Source: Rhizobium giardinii bv. giardinii H152 (GTDB lineage: Bacteria > Pseudomonadota > Alphaproteobacteria > Rhizobiales > Rhizobiaceae). Taken from it: 64,000 nt of DNA. Made by a program: the position numbers and the translations under genes. Each line of letters opens with the position of its first letter. Within the stretch, counting starts at the first letter, position 1. The notes below the pieces were generated by a model, which had not been told where the DNA came from, made no database searches, and saw nothing but the letters and a program-made list of their open reading frames with translations. This document shows positions 27,951-37,587 of the stretch, one piece after another. The stretch spans positions 118,522 through 182,521 of the forward strand of contig NZ_KB902613.1 in NCBI RefSeq assembly GCF_000379605.1, written 5' to 3'.

Positions 27951-29258
27951 TTAGGGTAGCCTGCCGTATTCACTTGGAAACACAATATCCTGATCGACTA
28001 GCACGTTGAACCGATAACCCGGTCTAATCTCCAGGGTGGGCTGAACGTTCAGGTTTTTGCTGATCGTCTGCTCGGCGACGCGACCAAAACTCTCCGCGAA
28101 ATTCCGCCGCGCCGCATCGGACGCGGTCTCCTGCGTGGCGAGGGTCGAGCTTTGCGGCATCGACGCATCGATGCCCGTCCCGATCAGCGCAATCAATGCT
28201 GCGGAACCGAAGGTCCGCCAATAATGATTGTTCACCTTGTCATTGAAGCCACCATAGCCTTGGGCATCGGTCCCAGCCATGCCGCCGATCTGCAGCGTTG
28301 ATCCATTCGGAAAAATCAGGTCGGTCCAGACGACCAGAACGCGGCTTTGCCCGAACGACACCTTGCTATCATAGCGGCCGAACAGTTTGGCACCCTGCGG
28401 GATCAGCAGCCGGTGACCTGTCGCGCTGTCATAAACGTTCTGGCTCACCTGCGCCGTGATGCGGCCGGGAAGGTCGGAATTGATGCCGGTGATCAGGGTT
28501 GCCGGGATCACCGAGGCCCGTTTCAGCTCAAAAAGCGATTGCTGCGGCACGACACGGTTCGGCAAGTAGCCGAGGTCCTTTAGATCGCTGTTGAAGAAGT
28601 CCTCCTTCGAGGTCTGTCCGTTCTGATCGGTATTTTGACCGAGGAGGCCGTTTTTCAAAGCGGCGGCATAAAGGTCCGGCGTCGTCGTATTCGTCGATGA
28701 CGCCGTGCTCGTTTCAGCCGTCCTTTGGTCGTTTGCTTTCGCGCTTGCCTCCAGCTTGCTGCGGTCGATGGCAAGTGGTGCATCATGGGCGGCATCGTTG
28801 GCCTGCAAGCGGGCCATTCTCTGGCGCTGCCGCTCGCGCAGATACTGCTCCTGTTGCTCACGCTGCAGCCGCGCCCGCCAGGCAGCTTCCGGTTCCAACT
28901 CCTGCTTTTGCTCCTCCGCCTTGATCGGCTGTGTCGCGAAAGGATTGGCCGCTTTGTCGTCCTTCTTCTCGACCGGCGTTGGCTGAAAAGTCACTTGGCT
29001 CTCGGTGTCGCCGATGATGCCATCGGTAACACCGCGCTTGATCTGGTCGGCAAAGGTCGAGGCGGGCGTTCCTGGGCTCGTCTCCAGGCCGCTGTCTTTA
29101 TTGACGAACAGTCCGCGCGAGGTGAGCCCATAGAAGATCACTCCGAGGAACGTGACCACCAGTACGATGACGATGATGATCGGCAGGCGGTTGATCCGGC
29201 GCATGCCGGATTGCGCCTCATCGTTCGTGGCGCCACCGAGCTTGAGCGATTGTATCAT
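27951..29258 (-). CDS. trbI: Conjugal transfer protein TrbI (VirB10-like)
   Basis: 435 residues, last gene of the trb operon. One N-terminal membrane segment (LPIIIVIVLVVTFLGVIFYGL, about 24-44) is followed by a Gln/Arg-rich linker and the VirB10 C-terminal beta domain (SVIPATLITGINSDLPGRITAQV, LIPQGAKLFGRYDS). The start at 29258 has a GAGGGAGAAAAC leader; the open frame upstream overlaps trbH. VirB10 homologues span both membranes and connect inner and outer parts of the type IV secretion channel. Confidence 0.93.
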   Translation of the reverse strand: MIQSLKLGGATNDEAQSGMRRINRLPIIIVIVLVVTFLGVIFYGLTSRGLFVNKDSGLETSPGTPASTFADQIKRGVTDGIIGDTESQVTFQPTPVEKKDDKAANPFATQPIKAEEQKQELEPEAAWRARLQREQQEQYLRERQRQRMARLQANDAAHDAPLAIDRSKLEASAKANDQRTAETSTASSTNTTTPDLYAAALKNGLLGQNTDQNGQTSKEDFFNSDLKDLGYLPNRVVPQQSLFELKRASVIPATLITGINSDLPGRITAQVSQNVYDSATGHRLLIPQGAKLFGRYDSKVSFGQSRVLVVWTDLIFPNGSTLQIGGMAGTDAQGYGGFNDKVNNHYWRTFGSAALIALIGTGIDASMPQSSTLATQETASDAARRNFAESFGRVAEQTISKNLNVQPTLEIRPGYRFNVLVDQDIVFPSEYGRLP

Positions 29259-29269
29259 CGTTTTCTCCC

Positions 29270-29734
29270 TCACCCGCGCTTGAGAAGCGAGAGCGCGCTT
29301 GCCGGGGTCGCCCCACTCGCAGTGACGGTATAGGCACGTCCGAGCTCGACATTGGGAGTCGACAACCGTGCCAGCACCTGTCCCTCGAAGGGCACGACCA
29401 CATAGGCGAGCGCGACGACAGCCTTTTTGGCATCGGGCTTCTGGTCTGTAACGACCGCATAACCCCAGCCTTTGAGCGCCGCTTCTAATGCCTGCCCGAA
29501 CGGAGAGGTATCGGGCTTGATGAGGACCGTCGCCTTGCCCGGTCCGATCTGCTCGGCTAGGCGGCTGACCATATCGCCGGCAATCGCGCTGGCCGCCGGC
29601 CCGGAAATCTCCGGCGGCGCATCGCTGGCGACAAGGCCCTCGGTGCCGACGGTCTGGCATCCGGAGAGGAGGAGGACGAGGAGGCCGGCGGCGGCTAGCC
29701 GGCGGATCGACCGAACAGGAACAGCTCTCATCAC
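29270..29734 (-). CDS. trbH: Conjugal transfer lipoprotein TrbH
   Basis: 154 residues with a lipoprotein signal (hydrophobic [13 protein letters not shown], lipobox Cys near residue 25). It overlaps trbG by 4 bp (ATGA). Position between trbG and trbI and the small lipoprotein character fit TrbH of Ti-type trb operons. A stabilising role in the outer-membrane part of the channel is inferred from family and position. Confidence 0.88.
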   Translation of the reverse strand: MMRAVPVRSIRRLAAAGLLVLLLSGCQTVGTEGLVASDAPPEISGPAASAIAGDMVSRLAEQIGPGKATVLIKPDTSPFGQALEAALKGWGYAVVTDQKPDAKKAVVALAYVVVPFEGQVLARLSTPNVELGRAYTVTASGATPASALSLLKRG

Positions 29735-30576
29735 CGCCCTCCCCGCCTGATCGTCACCTTCTCCTGTTTCCAGCCGACACCGGAGACCAGGACGGCTTTG
29801 TCGACGTTGTAGTCGACGATCATCATGTCGTCCTTCATGCGGTAATTGACGATCCGGTTCTGGCCGCCGGAAACGACGAACAGCACCGGTGCGTCCTGAC
29901 CGGAAATCCTGCGCGGGAACTGGATGTAGGTCTTCTGCCCGTCGCTATAGACGCGCGTCGGCCGCCAGCCGGCTCGGCCGGAAACGGAATAGGAAAAGCT
30001 CAGCTGCTCGGCCGGCACATTGGCGCCGGGAATGGTGCTGGCCTCCAGCCTGGCATTGATGTCGGCAAGCTTGGCCGACACGTCCTCAGGGTATTCAAAG
30101 CCGACGCGCGCCATATATTGCGTCGGATGGGATTTGAGCTGGATGTGGTAAGTCCGCCGCGAAGTGGTGACCACCATCGAAGTGACAAGCCCCGGCTCGG
30201 ACGGTTTGACGATCAGATGGATCGCCTGTCCGCCGGCTGCACCCGATGTCGCGGGCTCCACCTTCCAGCGCACGGTATCGCCAACCAGAACATCCCGCAC
30301 CACCTCACCTGGCTGCAGCTCGATATCGCAGACCTGTAACGGCGAGCAGACGACGGAAGGCTGCACCTCGCCATAAAGGAAAATGATCTTTCCATCGTCG
30401 CCTTTTGTTACGAGGCCGCGGGTGCCACGCCACTTGCCGGAGATATCGATGCCCTTTCGTTCGTTGGCTGAGACATCTTGAGCCAGCGCATTCGCAGTGA
30501 ACGCGGTTCCAAAGATCAAGCTAGATATCAATGTCAGGGCCAGTCCGGCGCGGCCGTTCCTTATTGTCGTGTTCAT
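29731..30576 (-). CDS. trbG: Conjugal transfer protein TrbG (VirB9-like)
   Basis: 281 residues with a Sec signal peptide (hydrophobic [21 protein letters not shown]). VirB9-family segments are visible: [22 protein letters not shown], then the C-terminal [20 protein letters not shown] and KTYIQFP. The protein acts in the periplasm/outer membrane with VirB7- and VirB10-like partners. It overlaps trbH by 4 bp and follows trbF by 16 bp. Confidence 0.93.
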   Translation of the reverse strand: MNTTIRNGRAGLALTLISSLIFGTAFTANALAQDVSANERKGIDISGKWRGTRGLVTKGDDGKIIFLYGEVQPSVVCSPLQVCDIELQPGEVVRDVLVGDTVRWKVEPATSGAAGGQAIHLIVKPSEPGLVTSMVVTTSRRTYHIQLKSHPTQYMARVGFEYPEDVSAKLADINARLEASTIPGANVPAEQLSFSYSVSGRAGWRPTRVYSDGQKTYIQFPRRISGQDAPVLFVVSGGQNRIVNYRMKDDMMIVDYNVDKAVLVSGVGWKQEKVTIRRGGR

Positions 30577-30592
30577 GAGGTGGCCATGCCTT

Positions 30593-31255
30593 TCAAAGCT
30601 GTGCAGTCCAGTCGAAATCCCTAAGATAAAGACCGATCGGGTTGAGGCGGATGACGCCCTCGTCCTGGGGCGGAGTGAGTGTCACCGTGGCGATGCCGCG
30701 GAAGCGGCGAAGAGCGGTCTCCTTGCCTTTCCGGTCGCGCTCGAACTCCGTCCAGTCGATCTGGTAGGATTGATTGGAGAGCGCCACGATATTGTTGACC
30801 TCGATGGCCACGGTCGCGTTCTTCGCCTTCTCGAATGGCGAACTCGACCGAAACCATGCATTGACCTTCTCGGTCGCGGGATCAGAAGTCCTGAGCAGCG
30901 CATAGGTCCGGTCGATATATTGTTTCTGGACCACCGCATCCGGCGTCACGGAGCGGAAGTTCGACACGAAGCCGCCGAGGGTGGCGCGCACGACGCGCGG
31001 GTCGGCATATTCGATCTGTTGCGGGAAGCCGGCTGTCGCGGCCGTTCCGAGCTTGTCGACCTCGACGATGTATGGGACGAGCTTCACTTGCGTGCTCTGA
31101 TAAAGCGCATAGGAAAAGCCGACGACCGCCATGAGCATGCCGGTGATACCGACGACGCGCCAGGCAGAGGCCGACTTCACATAGGACCCGTAGCGCTCAT
31201 TCCATTCCTGGCGGGCGGCAAGATAGGGGTTATCGGGGGCGCGATTGGCTGCCAT
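30593..31255 (-). CDS. trbF: Conjugal transfer protein TrbF (VirB8-like)
   Basis: 220 residues. A single membrane segment at about 35-52 ([20 protein letters not shown]) precedes a periplasmic VirB8-type domain ([11 protein letters not shown], then [16 protein letters not shown]). It is an inner-membrane assembly factor of the type IV channel. The N-terminal [15 protein letters not shown] is typical of TrbF. It is 15 bp after trbL and 16 bp before trbG. Confidence 0.93.
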   Translation of the reverse strand: MAANRAPDNPYLAARQEWNERYGSYVKSASAWRVVGITGMLMAVVGFSYALYQSTQVKLVPYIVEVDKLGTAATAGFPQQIEYADPRVVRATLGGFVSNFRSVTPDAVVQKQYIDRTYALLRTSDPATEKVNAWFRSSSPFEKAKNATVAIEVNNIVALSNQSYQIDWTEFERDRKGKETALRRFRGIATVTLTPPQDEGVIRLNPIGLYLRDFDWTAQL

Positions 31256-31270
31256 CTTCCCGTCCTCTGA

Positions 31271-32461
31271 TTACGATTGATCGTGGCGTTCGGGAGGGGG
31301 CGTGCGTCCGCTGGAGCCGCTACGGTGTCCGTCGAGCTTGGCGTTCGCCAGACCGAGCAGCGAGCCGGCATAGGCGCCTGGCGACCCGATTGCCTTTTCC
31401 TTGGCCGCAGAGCCGGCGGCCTGTCCCGCCGACCAGATGCCGGCGCCCATCCCACGCAGGGCAGCACCCGCGAACGACGATCCCGCGGACCGCGCTGACT
31501 GCCCTGCCGCAAATCCCGCCCCGGCAGCGCCGCCGGTAAGAAACGCTCCGCCCGCCGCAAATGACGCCGCCTGTCCGCCGTGACGGATCGCCTCCATGCC
31601 GCCGGAGACGGAGGCGCCCTGCACCACGCCCTGGATGATCGGCGGCACATACATAGCAATGACAAAAACGACGACGGAGATACCGGCGATCGCCAGCGTC
31701 GAAATGAACTGGTCGGTGTCGGTGGAAGGCGTCTCGGCAAGACCCAGCAGGATGTCCGAGCCGATCTTCGAGATCATCACCAGCGCCATCAGCTTCATAC
31801 CGACAGAGAAGGCATAGACCAGATAGCGGATGGCAAAGTCCTTGGTATAGGACGAGCCGCCGAGCCCGAGCATGATCATGCCGGCAAGCAGACCGATATA
31901 CATTTCCACCATGACAGCGACGAAGATCGCGGCGACGAGGCTGAAGGCGACGACCACCACGACCATGGCGAAGACGGCAGCGATCGCCAGCGCATTGTCT
32001 TCCCACAGTCCGAACTTCGCCTGCTCGGACATCTTTGACGCCACGCGAATACCGGCGTCGAAGATATTGGCTGGCGACGCCGACCCACCGCCGGCGCCGA
32101 TCTGATAGAGGCTGTCCACGACTGCCTTGCCGACTGTCGGGCCCTGATCGAGGATGAAGGCGAAGAAGCCGATGAACATGATGCGGCGCACGAGTTCGGC
32201 GAACCAGGCATCAAGCGAGGCGGCATTGATCGCCAGCCATACGGCCGCAATGCCGACTTCTATCCCGGCCAGGATCCAGAACAACGATCGCGCCGCATTG
32301 GTGATCGTCGTTTCCCAGCCTTTCACGGCCGTGGAGACAGAGTTTTCCAGCGTGGTCAGCACCTGACCCTGCTGGGCAAGTGCCGGCGCGCTTGCCAGCA
32401 ACAGAATGCCGATAGTGACAAAGGCAAGCTCCAGTTTGCGGGACGGACGGACAATCACCAT
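31271..32461 (-). CDS. trbL: Conjugal transfer protein TrbL (VirB6-like)
   Basis: 396 residues from the ATG at 32461, which gives a signal-like N-terminus (LAFVTIGILLLASAPALAQ). Several membrane segments follow (LFWILAGIEVGIAAVWLAI, IAAVFAMVVVVVAFSLVAAI, LLAGMIMLGLGG, VVVFVIAMYVPPII). The C-terminus is Ala/Gly-rich and ends hydrophilic. This matches the polytopic VirB6/TrbL channel component. It overlaps trbK by 7 bp, which helps fix the start. Confidence 0.9.
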   Translation of the reverse strand: MVIVRPSRKLELAFVTIGILLLASAPALAQQGQVLTTLENSVSTAVKGWETTITNAARSLFWILAGIEVGIAAVWLAINAASLDAWFAELVRRIMFIGFFAFILDQGPTVGKAVVDSLYQIGAGGGSASPANIFDAGIRVASKMSEQAKFGLWEDNALAIAAVFAMVVVVVAFSLVAAIFVAVMVEMYIGLLAGMIMLGLGGSSYTKDFAIRYLVYAFSVGMKLMALVMISKIGSDILLGLAETPSTDTDQFISTLAIAGISVVVFVIAMYVPPIIQGVVQGASVSGGMEAIRHGGQAASFAAGGAFLTGGAAGAGFAAGQSARSAGSSFAGAALRGMGAGIWSAGQAAGSAAKEKAIGSPGAYAGSLLGLANAKLDGHRSGSSGRTPPPERHDQS

Positions 32462-32676
32462 CTCGGTTTCAGCTCCTGCCCGCCGCGGATGTTGCGCTCC
32501 GTATCGCCGCCGAAGAACTTTTCCCGGCGCTCGCGCCGTGCATCGGCCGATGATGGCTGCACGGTATTGCCTCCAGTCGCTTGAGCCGGGGACATCTGCC
32601 AGTGGGTCCAGCCGACGCCAGCGCCGAAGCCGACGATCGCCGCCAGTGCGAGGGCAATGATCAGACGCGCGCTCAC
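32455..32676 (-). CDS. trbK: Small TrbK-type (entry exclusion) protein
   Basis: 73 residues between trbJ and trbL, overlapping both by a few bases. One N-terminal membrane segment (RLIIALALAAIVGFGAGVGW) is followed by a short polar tail. No lipobox Cys is present, unlike RP4 TrbK, so it belongs to the alternative TrbK type of Rhizobiales. TrbK proteins block redundant entry of the same plasmid. Its last ~23 residues resemble the C-terminus of TrbJ (REKFF, IRGGQ, PRW). Confidence 0.82.
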   Translation of the reverse strand: MSARLIIALALAAIVGFGAGVGWTHWQMSPAQATGGNTVQPSSADARRERREKFFGGDTERNIRGGQELKPRW

Positions 32677-33482
32677 CAGCGTGGCTCCATCGTCTGGCCG
32701 CCACGGATATCGTGCTGGGGCGCGTTGAAGAACTTCTCGCGCCGTGCCTGGGCGAGATCCTTTTGTGCCTGTTCCGACTGATACCAGGTGCCCATCATGG
32801 TCATTTGCTGCGAGACGAGACCACGCAGCTTCTGAATCTGCGCCACTTCCTGGGTGGCGATCTCATGGCCAACCTGCAAAGCCTTCATCTGGCCGTCAGC
32901 GCTTTCCGACATCGTACGCAACGAAGACATGGTCGATTCCTCGCTCGAAAACTGCTCGGCCGTCAGGTTCGCTGCCTTCAGGGTACCCGCGATCGTGTCC
33001 CTGTTAGTGTCGGACCAGGACTGGTAGGTGGTGGAAAAGCTTGCCTGGGTCGGCAGGTTGTTTTGCATCTCGGCGTAGCTTTGGAACCGCTGCTTGAGCT
33101 GGTCGTCGATATTGCCCATCGAGAACGCGATGCCCTGCCCCTGCCCGACGATGCTCTGCAGGCGGTTAAGATCGCTTTCGACCTGGCCCCAGATGTGGTC
33201 CGGCAGCTGCGCGGTGTTCTGCAACATGTTGTCGTAGATCTTCAGCTGGTTCTGGATCTGCTCCGCCAGCTGGTTGATCTGGGTGATCTGATTGTTCACC
33301 TGCTCGGCAGACTTGCCGACCAGCGAGATGAGCTCGGCATTGTTGGCGAGCTGGGTGAACTCCGTCGCCTCGCCGGTGACGCCGCCGGCCGAGCCCGATG
33401 CAGGCACCGCCATCGATGCCACGATGGCAAGTACCGTGACAGTGCGCCGCCGGTCAGACCTTTCCGAGATATGTTTCCGCAT
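32673..33482 (-). CDS. trbJ: Conjugal transfer protein TrbJ (VirB5-like)
   Basis: 269 residues from the ATG at 33482; the TTG two codons upstream is less likely. A signal peptide (TVTVLAIVASMAVPASG) is followed by a mainly helical, Gln/Asn-rich periplasmic protein (EQVNNQITQINQLAEQIQNQL). This is the VirB5-like class that contributes to pilus or cell-contact functions. Overlaps trbE by 29 bp and trbK by 4 bp. Its C-terminal tail shares the motif pattern REKFF, IRGGQ and PRW with TrbK. Confidence 0.9.
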   Translation of the reverse strand: MRKHISERSDRRRTVTVLAIVASMAVPASGSAGGVTGEATEFTQLANNAELISLVGKSAEQVNNQITQINQLAEQIQNQLKIYDNMLQNTAQLPDHIWGQVESDLNRLQSIVGQGQGIAFSMGNIDDQLKQRFQSYAEMQNNLPTQASFSTTYQSWSDTNRDTIAGTLKAANLTAEQFSSEESTMSSLRTMSESADGQMKALQVGHEIATQEVAQIQKLRGLVSQQMTMMGTWYQSEQAQKDLAQARREKFFNAPQHDIRGGQTMEPRW

Positions 33483-35916
33483 GAGCAATCCCTCTTTGTT
33501 GCAGCCAGAAAAGCGGCCAGTTGTCGCCGTGTTCGGCGTGGAGCGCCCGGATGCGCTTCAGGTCTTCCTTGCCGGAGGCTCCGACGAAAGAGAGCGCCAC
33601 GGGCCCGAGCGCCATGTCGAAGAGCCGGCGTCCATCGGGTGAGGCGACGTAATATTCGCGCTTCGGCAGTGCGGTCGCGACGATCTCGATCTGCCGCTCG
33701 TTGAAACCGATCCGTTCGTAGAACTCCCGCGTGCCGGGCTCGCGTGCCGCCCCGTTCGGCAGGCAGATCTTCGTCGGGCAGCTTTCCTTTAGCACGTCGA
33801 TAATGCCGGAACGCTCCGCATCAGAGATCGACTGCGTGGCGAGCACCACCGCGCAATTGGCCTTGCGCAGCACCTTCAGCCATTCGCGGATCTTGTCGCG
33901 GAACAAGGGATGACCGAGCATCAGCCAGGCTTCGTCGAGGATGATCAGGCTGGGCGCGCCGGTGAGGCGCTTCTCAACCCGGCGAAACAGGTAGGTCAGA
34001 ACCGGCACCAGATTGCGCTCGCCCATGTTCATGAGCTCTTCGACCTCGAAGCACTGGAATGCGCCAAGCGTCAGGCCGTCTTCCTCGGCATCGAGAAGCT
34101 GGCCCATCGGCCCGTCGACAGTGTAATGATGGAGCGCATCCTTGATCTCGCGCATCTGCACGCCGCTGACGAAATCCGACAGCGACCGGCCGCGTGACTG
34201 CGCCATCAAAGCGATCTGCTTCGAGATCGCATTGCGGTGGTCGGGCGTCACCGTGACCCCCTGCAGCGCGACCAGCGTCTCCAGCCATTCTGTCGCCCAG
34301 GCGCGATCGCCATCGGTCGCCAGTCCCGCGAGCGGGCAGAAGGCGAGCCGCCTCCCCTCCCCTTCCCCGCTCGCATCGCCGCCGATCTCGTAGTGGTCGC
34401 CGCCGACGGCTGATGTCAGCGGCAGCATGGATCGCCCCTTGTCAAAGGCAAAAAGCTGCGCGTCTCGGTAACGTCGAAACTGCGCAGCGATCAGCGCCAG
34501 CAGCGTCGACTTGCCCGAGCCCGTGGGGCCGAAGATCAGCGTATGTCCGACGTCGTCGACATGCAGGTTCAATCGGAACGGTGTCGAGCCGCTGGCGACC
34601 TGCATCAGTGGCGGCGAACCGGATGGATAGAACGGGCATGGCGCCACCGGGCTGCCGGACCAGACCGAGTTCAGCGGTACGAGGTCGGCGAGATTGCGGG
34701 TGTTGATCAGCGGCTCGCGGATATTGGCGTAGGAAACACCGGGCAGGCTGCCGAGGAAGGCATCTGTTGCATTGAGCGTCTCGATCCGGGCGCCAAAGCC
34801 TTCAGCCTGGATCAGCCGGCGGATCGCCTCGCACTTTTCCTGAAGGCGCGGCTGCTCATCGTCAAAGAGGACGATGACGGGCGTATAGTAGCCATAGGAC
34901 ACAAGTTGCGAGGCCGCTTCCGCGATCGCGTCCTCGGATTCCGCCACCATCATCATGGCGTCCTGATCGAGCGAGCGGCTTTGCGTCTGGAACAGCTGGT
35001 CGAAGAACGGCCTGACCTTCTGCTGCCATTTCTTGCGTGTGCGCTCGAGCCGCGCCCGCGCTTCCTGTTCGTCGAGGAAGACGAAGCGGCTCGACCAACG
35101 ATAGGTGAGCGGCATGAGATCAAGGGCGTTGAGAATGCCCGGCCAGCTCTCGGCCGGCAGGCCGTCGATCGCCACGACGCCGAGAAAACGGTTCTCGACC
35201 GTCGGCGTCAGGCCGTGCTGAAGCTCTGCCGTCACCAGCCAGTCGAGATACATGGGGATTTCGGGCAGGCGCACCGGGTGGTTCTCGCCGGTGACGCAGA
35301 AGCGGATGAACTGGAAGAGTTCGTCGTAGCGCGCCACCCGAAAACCGCCGCGCTCTTGCGCCTCCTCAGTCCGCATCCGGCGGATCGTCACGACGTTGGC
35401 GAGATATTGCTCGACTTCACGGATTGAGCTGCGGAAGGAATCGAGCGCGCTATCGGCATAGGTCGCCGAGCGGGAGCCGGCATCGGCATAGACGTAGCGC
35501 GTCAAACCCGAGCGTCGCGGTTCCGGCGGCCGCCAGGTCAGGATCAGTGCGTGCCGGCTCTCGAAATGTCCCCGCTCCCGCCCGAAATGCGCCCGCCGCT
35601 CCGCGTCGATGGCGCGCGTGGCTGGATCGGGGAAATGGCAGTCGGCTTCATCCGGGTAGTCTGTTGTCGGCACCCGCGCTGCTTCGACCTGGATCATCCA
35701 GCCCGAACCGAGGCGCGACAGGATCGCGTTGATTTGCCGGCTGACTTCGTTGCGCTCGGTGTGGGTGGAACTCTCGCTATCCGGCCCCGCGAAATACCAG
35801 CCGGCCATCAGGCTGCCGTCCTTGAGCAGCATGATGCCATTGTCGACCAGACCGGCATAGGGAACGAGATCGGCAAACGAGGGGCCGGACTGCCGGAAGC
35901 GTTTGAGAGCAACCAT
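33454..35916 (-). CDS. trbE: Conjugal transfer ATPase TrbE (VirB4-like)
   Basis: 820 residues, the size expected for TrbE. Walker A GPTGSGKST is near residue 465 and Walker B is in SLIILDEAWLMLGHP; VLATQSISD and REFYERIGFNERQIEI follow as in the family. The N-terminal half (DGSLMAGWYFAGPDSES, VYADAGSRS) is the CagE/TrbE domain. It powers assembly of the secretion channel at the inner membrane. Gap to trbD is 10 bp. Confidence 0.95.
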   Translation of the reverse strand: MVALKRFRQSGPSFADLVPYAGLVDNGIMLLKDGSLMAGWYFAGPDSESSTHTERNEVSRQINAILSRLGSGWMIQVEAARVPTTDYPDEADCHFPDPATRAIDAERRAHFGRERGHFESRHALILTWRPPEPRRSGLTRYVYADAGSRSATYADSALDSFRSSIREVEQYLANVVTIRRMRTEEAQERGGFRVARYDELFQFIRFCVTGENHPVRLPEIPMYLDWLVTAELQHGLTPTVENRFLGVVAIDGLPAESWPGILNALDLMPLTYRWSSRFVFLDEQEARARLERTRKKWQQKVRPFFDQLFQTQSRSLDQDAMMMVAESEDAIAEAASQLVSYGYYTPVIVLFDDEQPRLQEKCEAIRRLIQAEGFGARIETLNATDAFLGSLPGVSYANIREPLINTRNLADLVPLNSVWSGSPVAPCPFYPSGSPPLMQVASGSTPFRLNLHVDDVGHTLIFGPTGSGKSTLLALIAAQFRRYRDAQLFAFDKGRSMLPLTSAVGGDHYEIGGDASGEGEGRRLAFCPLAGLATDGDRAWATEWLETLVALQGVTVTPDHRNAISKQIALMAQSRGRSLSDFVSGVQMREIKDALHHYTVDGPMGQLLDAEEDGLTLGAFQCFEVEELMNMGERNLVPVLTYLFRRVEKRLTGAPSLIILDEAWLMLGHPLFRDKIREWLKVLRKANCAVVLATQSISDAERSGIIDVLKESCPTKICLPNGAAREPGTREFYERIGFNERQIEIVATALPKREYYVASPDGRRLFDMALGPVALSFVGASGKEDLKRIRALHAEHGDNWPLFWLQQRGIAHAETYLGKV

Positions 35917-35926
35917 GGCGCGACCC

Positions 35927-36226
35927 TCAGTAGCGTCGCCAGGGCGTCGAGGTTGCCCTGTATGCGGATCTGTAGGAGACGTGCCGGAGATAGACCCGGC
36001 GCATGAGCGGGTCGGATTTCGCCATCATGCGAAGGGCTGCGATTGCCACGAGCCAGAGCGCCAGCCCGAAGATTGCCGCATACCAGGTGAGCACGACGAA
36101 GATCAGGATGATCGCCGCAAGTCCGCTCAAGAGCACCAGCTCGCGATCGGCGCCCATCAAAAGATTGGGCCGCGATAGTGCACGGTGGATCCGTGAGCGC
36201 ACAAGGTTGGAGCCGGACTCAGCCAT
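35927..36226 (-). CDS. trbD: Conjugal transfer protein TrbD (VirB3-like)
   Basis: 99 residues. N-terminal [20 protein letters not shown] is the VirB3/TrbD signature. It is followed by two closely spaced membrane segments ([20 protein letters not shown] and [18 protein letters not shown]) and a basic tail ([14 protein letters not shown]). VirB3-like proteins pair with the VirB4 ATPase at the inner membrane. It overlaps trbC by 8 bp. Confidence 0.9.
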   Translation of the reverse strand: MAESGSNLVRSRIHRALSRPNLLMGADRELVLLSGLAAIILIFVVLTWYAAIFGLALWLVAIAALRMMAKSDPLMRRVYLRHVSYRSAYRATSTPWRRY

Positions 36227-36626
36227 GAGCCCCCTCCCCTTTCCGCGGCGAGAATTGCGCCAGCTCGATGGTGTGATGCCTGGTCTGTGGCGCGATGCTG
36301 CCGACCGTGGCGCCGGTGGCGCCGAACAGACCGACGATCTGGGTTGCGCCGAGCAGGACACCCCCGACCAGGGCGATGTAGCAAAGCCGTCTGGCAAAGT
36401 CGTTGAGCTCGCCGCCAAAGATCAGCATCCCGCCGGCGATCGCCACCGCGGCCAGCGCAATGAAGCCAGCCACTGGACCGGTGATCGATTGCTGGATCTG
36501 CTGTAGCGGTGACTCCCACGGCAGGCCGCCGCCGCCGGTTGACGCCAGTGCCGGTGAGGTCAGTACAATCGCCGCCGCGAGAGCAACCGCGCTGCCGAGC
36601 AGTAGGTGATGACGTTTACGCTGCAT
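36219..36626 (-). CDS. trbC: Conjugal transfer pilin TrbC (VirB2-like)
   Basis: 135 residues from the ATG at 36626, which overlaps the trbB stop by 11 bp. A long signal sequence ([18 protein letters not shown]) precedes a mature pilin with two hydrophobic segments ([21 protein letters not shown] and [20 protein letters not shown]). This fits the VirB2/TrbC major pilin, which is processed and in some systems cyclised. The polar C-terminus (PRKGEG) would be removed if cyclised. Confidence 0.9.
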   Translation of the reverse strand: MQRKRHHLLLGSAVALAAAIVLTSPALASTGGGGLPWESPLQQIQQSITGPVAGFIALAAVAIAGGMLIFGGELNDFARRLCYIALVGGVLLGATQIVGLFGATGATVGSIAPQTRHHTIELAQFSPRKGEGAHG

Positions 36627-37587
36627 GACTGTCCTCATCGATCTGGGCATAGTGTTCGGTTTGATAGGTCGAGCCCGTGAAGCCCTCGACGTGGATGACG
36701 TCGCGGACACGCCGGCCGCGCCCGGTCCGCTCGATCGAGACGACTAGGTCGACGGCTTCGCCGATCACCTCGCGCATGGGCTGCGGGCTGGCTTCGGCCG
36801 TGAGCTGCTCGAGGCGGCGAAGCGCGGACATCGCCGTATTGGAGTGAACGGTGGTGACGCCGCCCGGATGACCGGTGTTCCAGGCCTTGAGCAGCGTGAG
36901 AGCGGCGCCGTCGCGGACTTCGCCGACGATGATCCTGTCGGGACGCAGACGCATCGTGCTTTTGAGGAGCCGCGCCATGTCGACGCTGTCACTGGTATGG
37001 AGTGCGACCGCGTTCTCGGCTTTGCACTGGATCTCGGCCGTGTCCTCGAGGATCACCATCCGATCCTCGGGCGCCGTCTCGACGATCTCCGCGATGACCG
37101 CATTCGCAAGCGTCGTCTTGCCGGAGCCCGTGCCGCCCGAGATGACGATGTTCATGCGCGATGAGATCGCAGTCCTGAGCACCGAGGCCTGCGCTTCGGT
37201 CATAACCTTCGCCTTCACGTAGTCATCGAGTGGGATCAGCCGCGAGGCGCGGCGCCGGATCGTGAAGGTGGGCGCCGACACTACTGGGGGGAGCAAGCCT
37301 TCGAAACGGTGACCGCTGATCGGCAGCTCGCCGGAGATGATCGGCTGCTCGTGGTCCGCCTCGGATTGAAGTGCATGGGCGACGCTGCCGATCACGACCT
37401 CTGCGGCGGCCGACGTCATTTCGCCGGCCGGCGCGATGCCATGGCCAAGCCGCTCGATGAACAACCTTCCATCCGGGTTCAGCATGATCTCGACAACGGT
37501 CGCGTCGTCGAGCGCGACGCAAAGCTCGTCACCGAGCGCGTCCTGAAGCTTGCGGACCAGACGGGAATGGGAACGCAGCTGGGTCAC
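36616..37587 (-). CDS. trbB: Conjugal transfer ATPase TrbB (VirB11-like)
   Basis: 323 residues from a GTG at 37587. This start overlaps the traI stop as GTGA and gives the family N-terminus ([20 protein letters not shown]). Walker [17 protein letters not shown] is near residue 150. [16 protein letters not shown] and [14 protein letters not shown] are the Asp-box, Walker B and His-box of traffic ATPases. TrbB is a hexameric cytoplasmic ATPase for pilus biogenesis and transfer. The longer frame upstream only overlaps traI. Confidence 0.95.
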   Translation of the reverse strand: MTQLRSHSRLVRKLQDALGDELCVALDDATVVEIMLNPDGRLFIERLGHGIAPAGEMTSAAAEVVIGSVAHALQSEADHEQPIISGELPISGHRFEGLLPPVVSAPTFTIRRRASRLIPLDDYVKAKVMTEAQASVLRTAISSRMNIVISGGTGSGKTTLANAVIAEIVETAPEDRMVILEDTAEIQCKAENAVALHTSDSVDMARLLKSTMRLRPDRIIVGEVRDGAALTLLKAWNTGHPGGVTTVHSNTAMSALRRLEQLTAEASPQPMREVIGEAVDLVVSIERTGRGRRVRDVIHVEGFTGSTYQTEHYAQIDEDSHAA

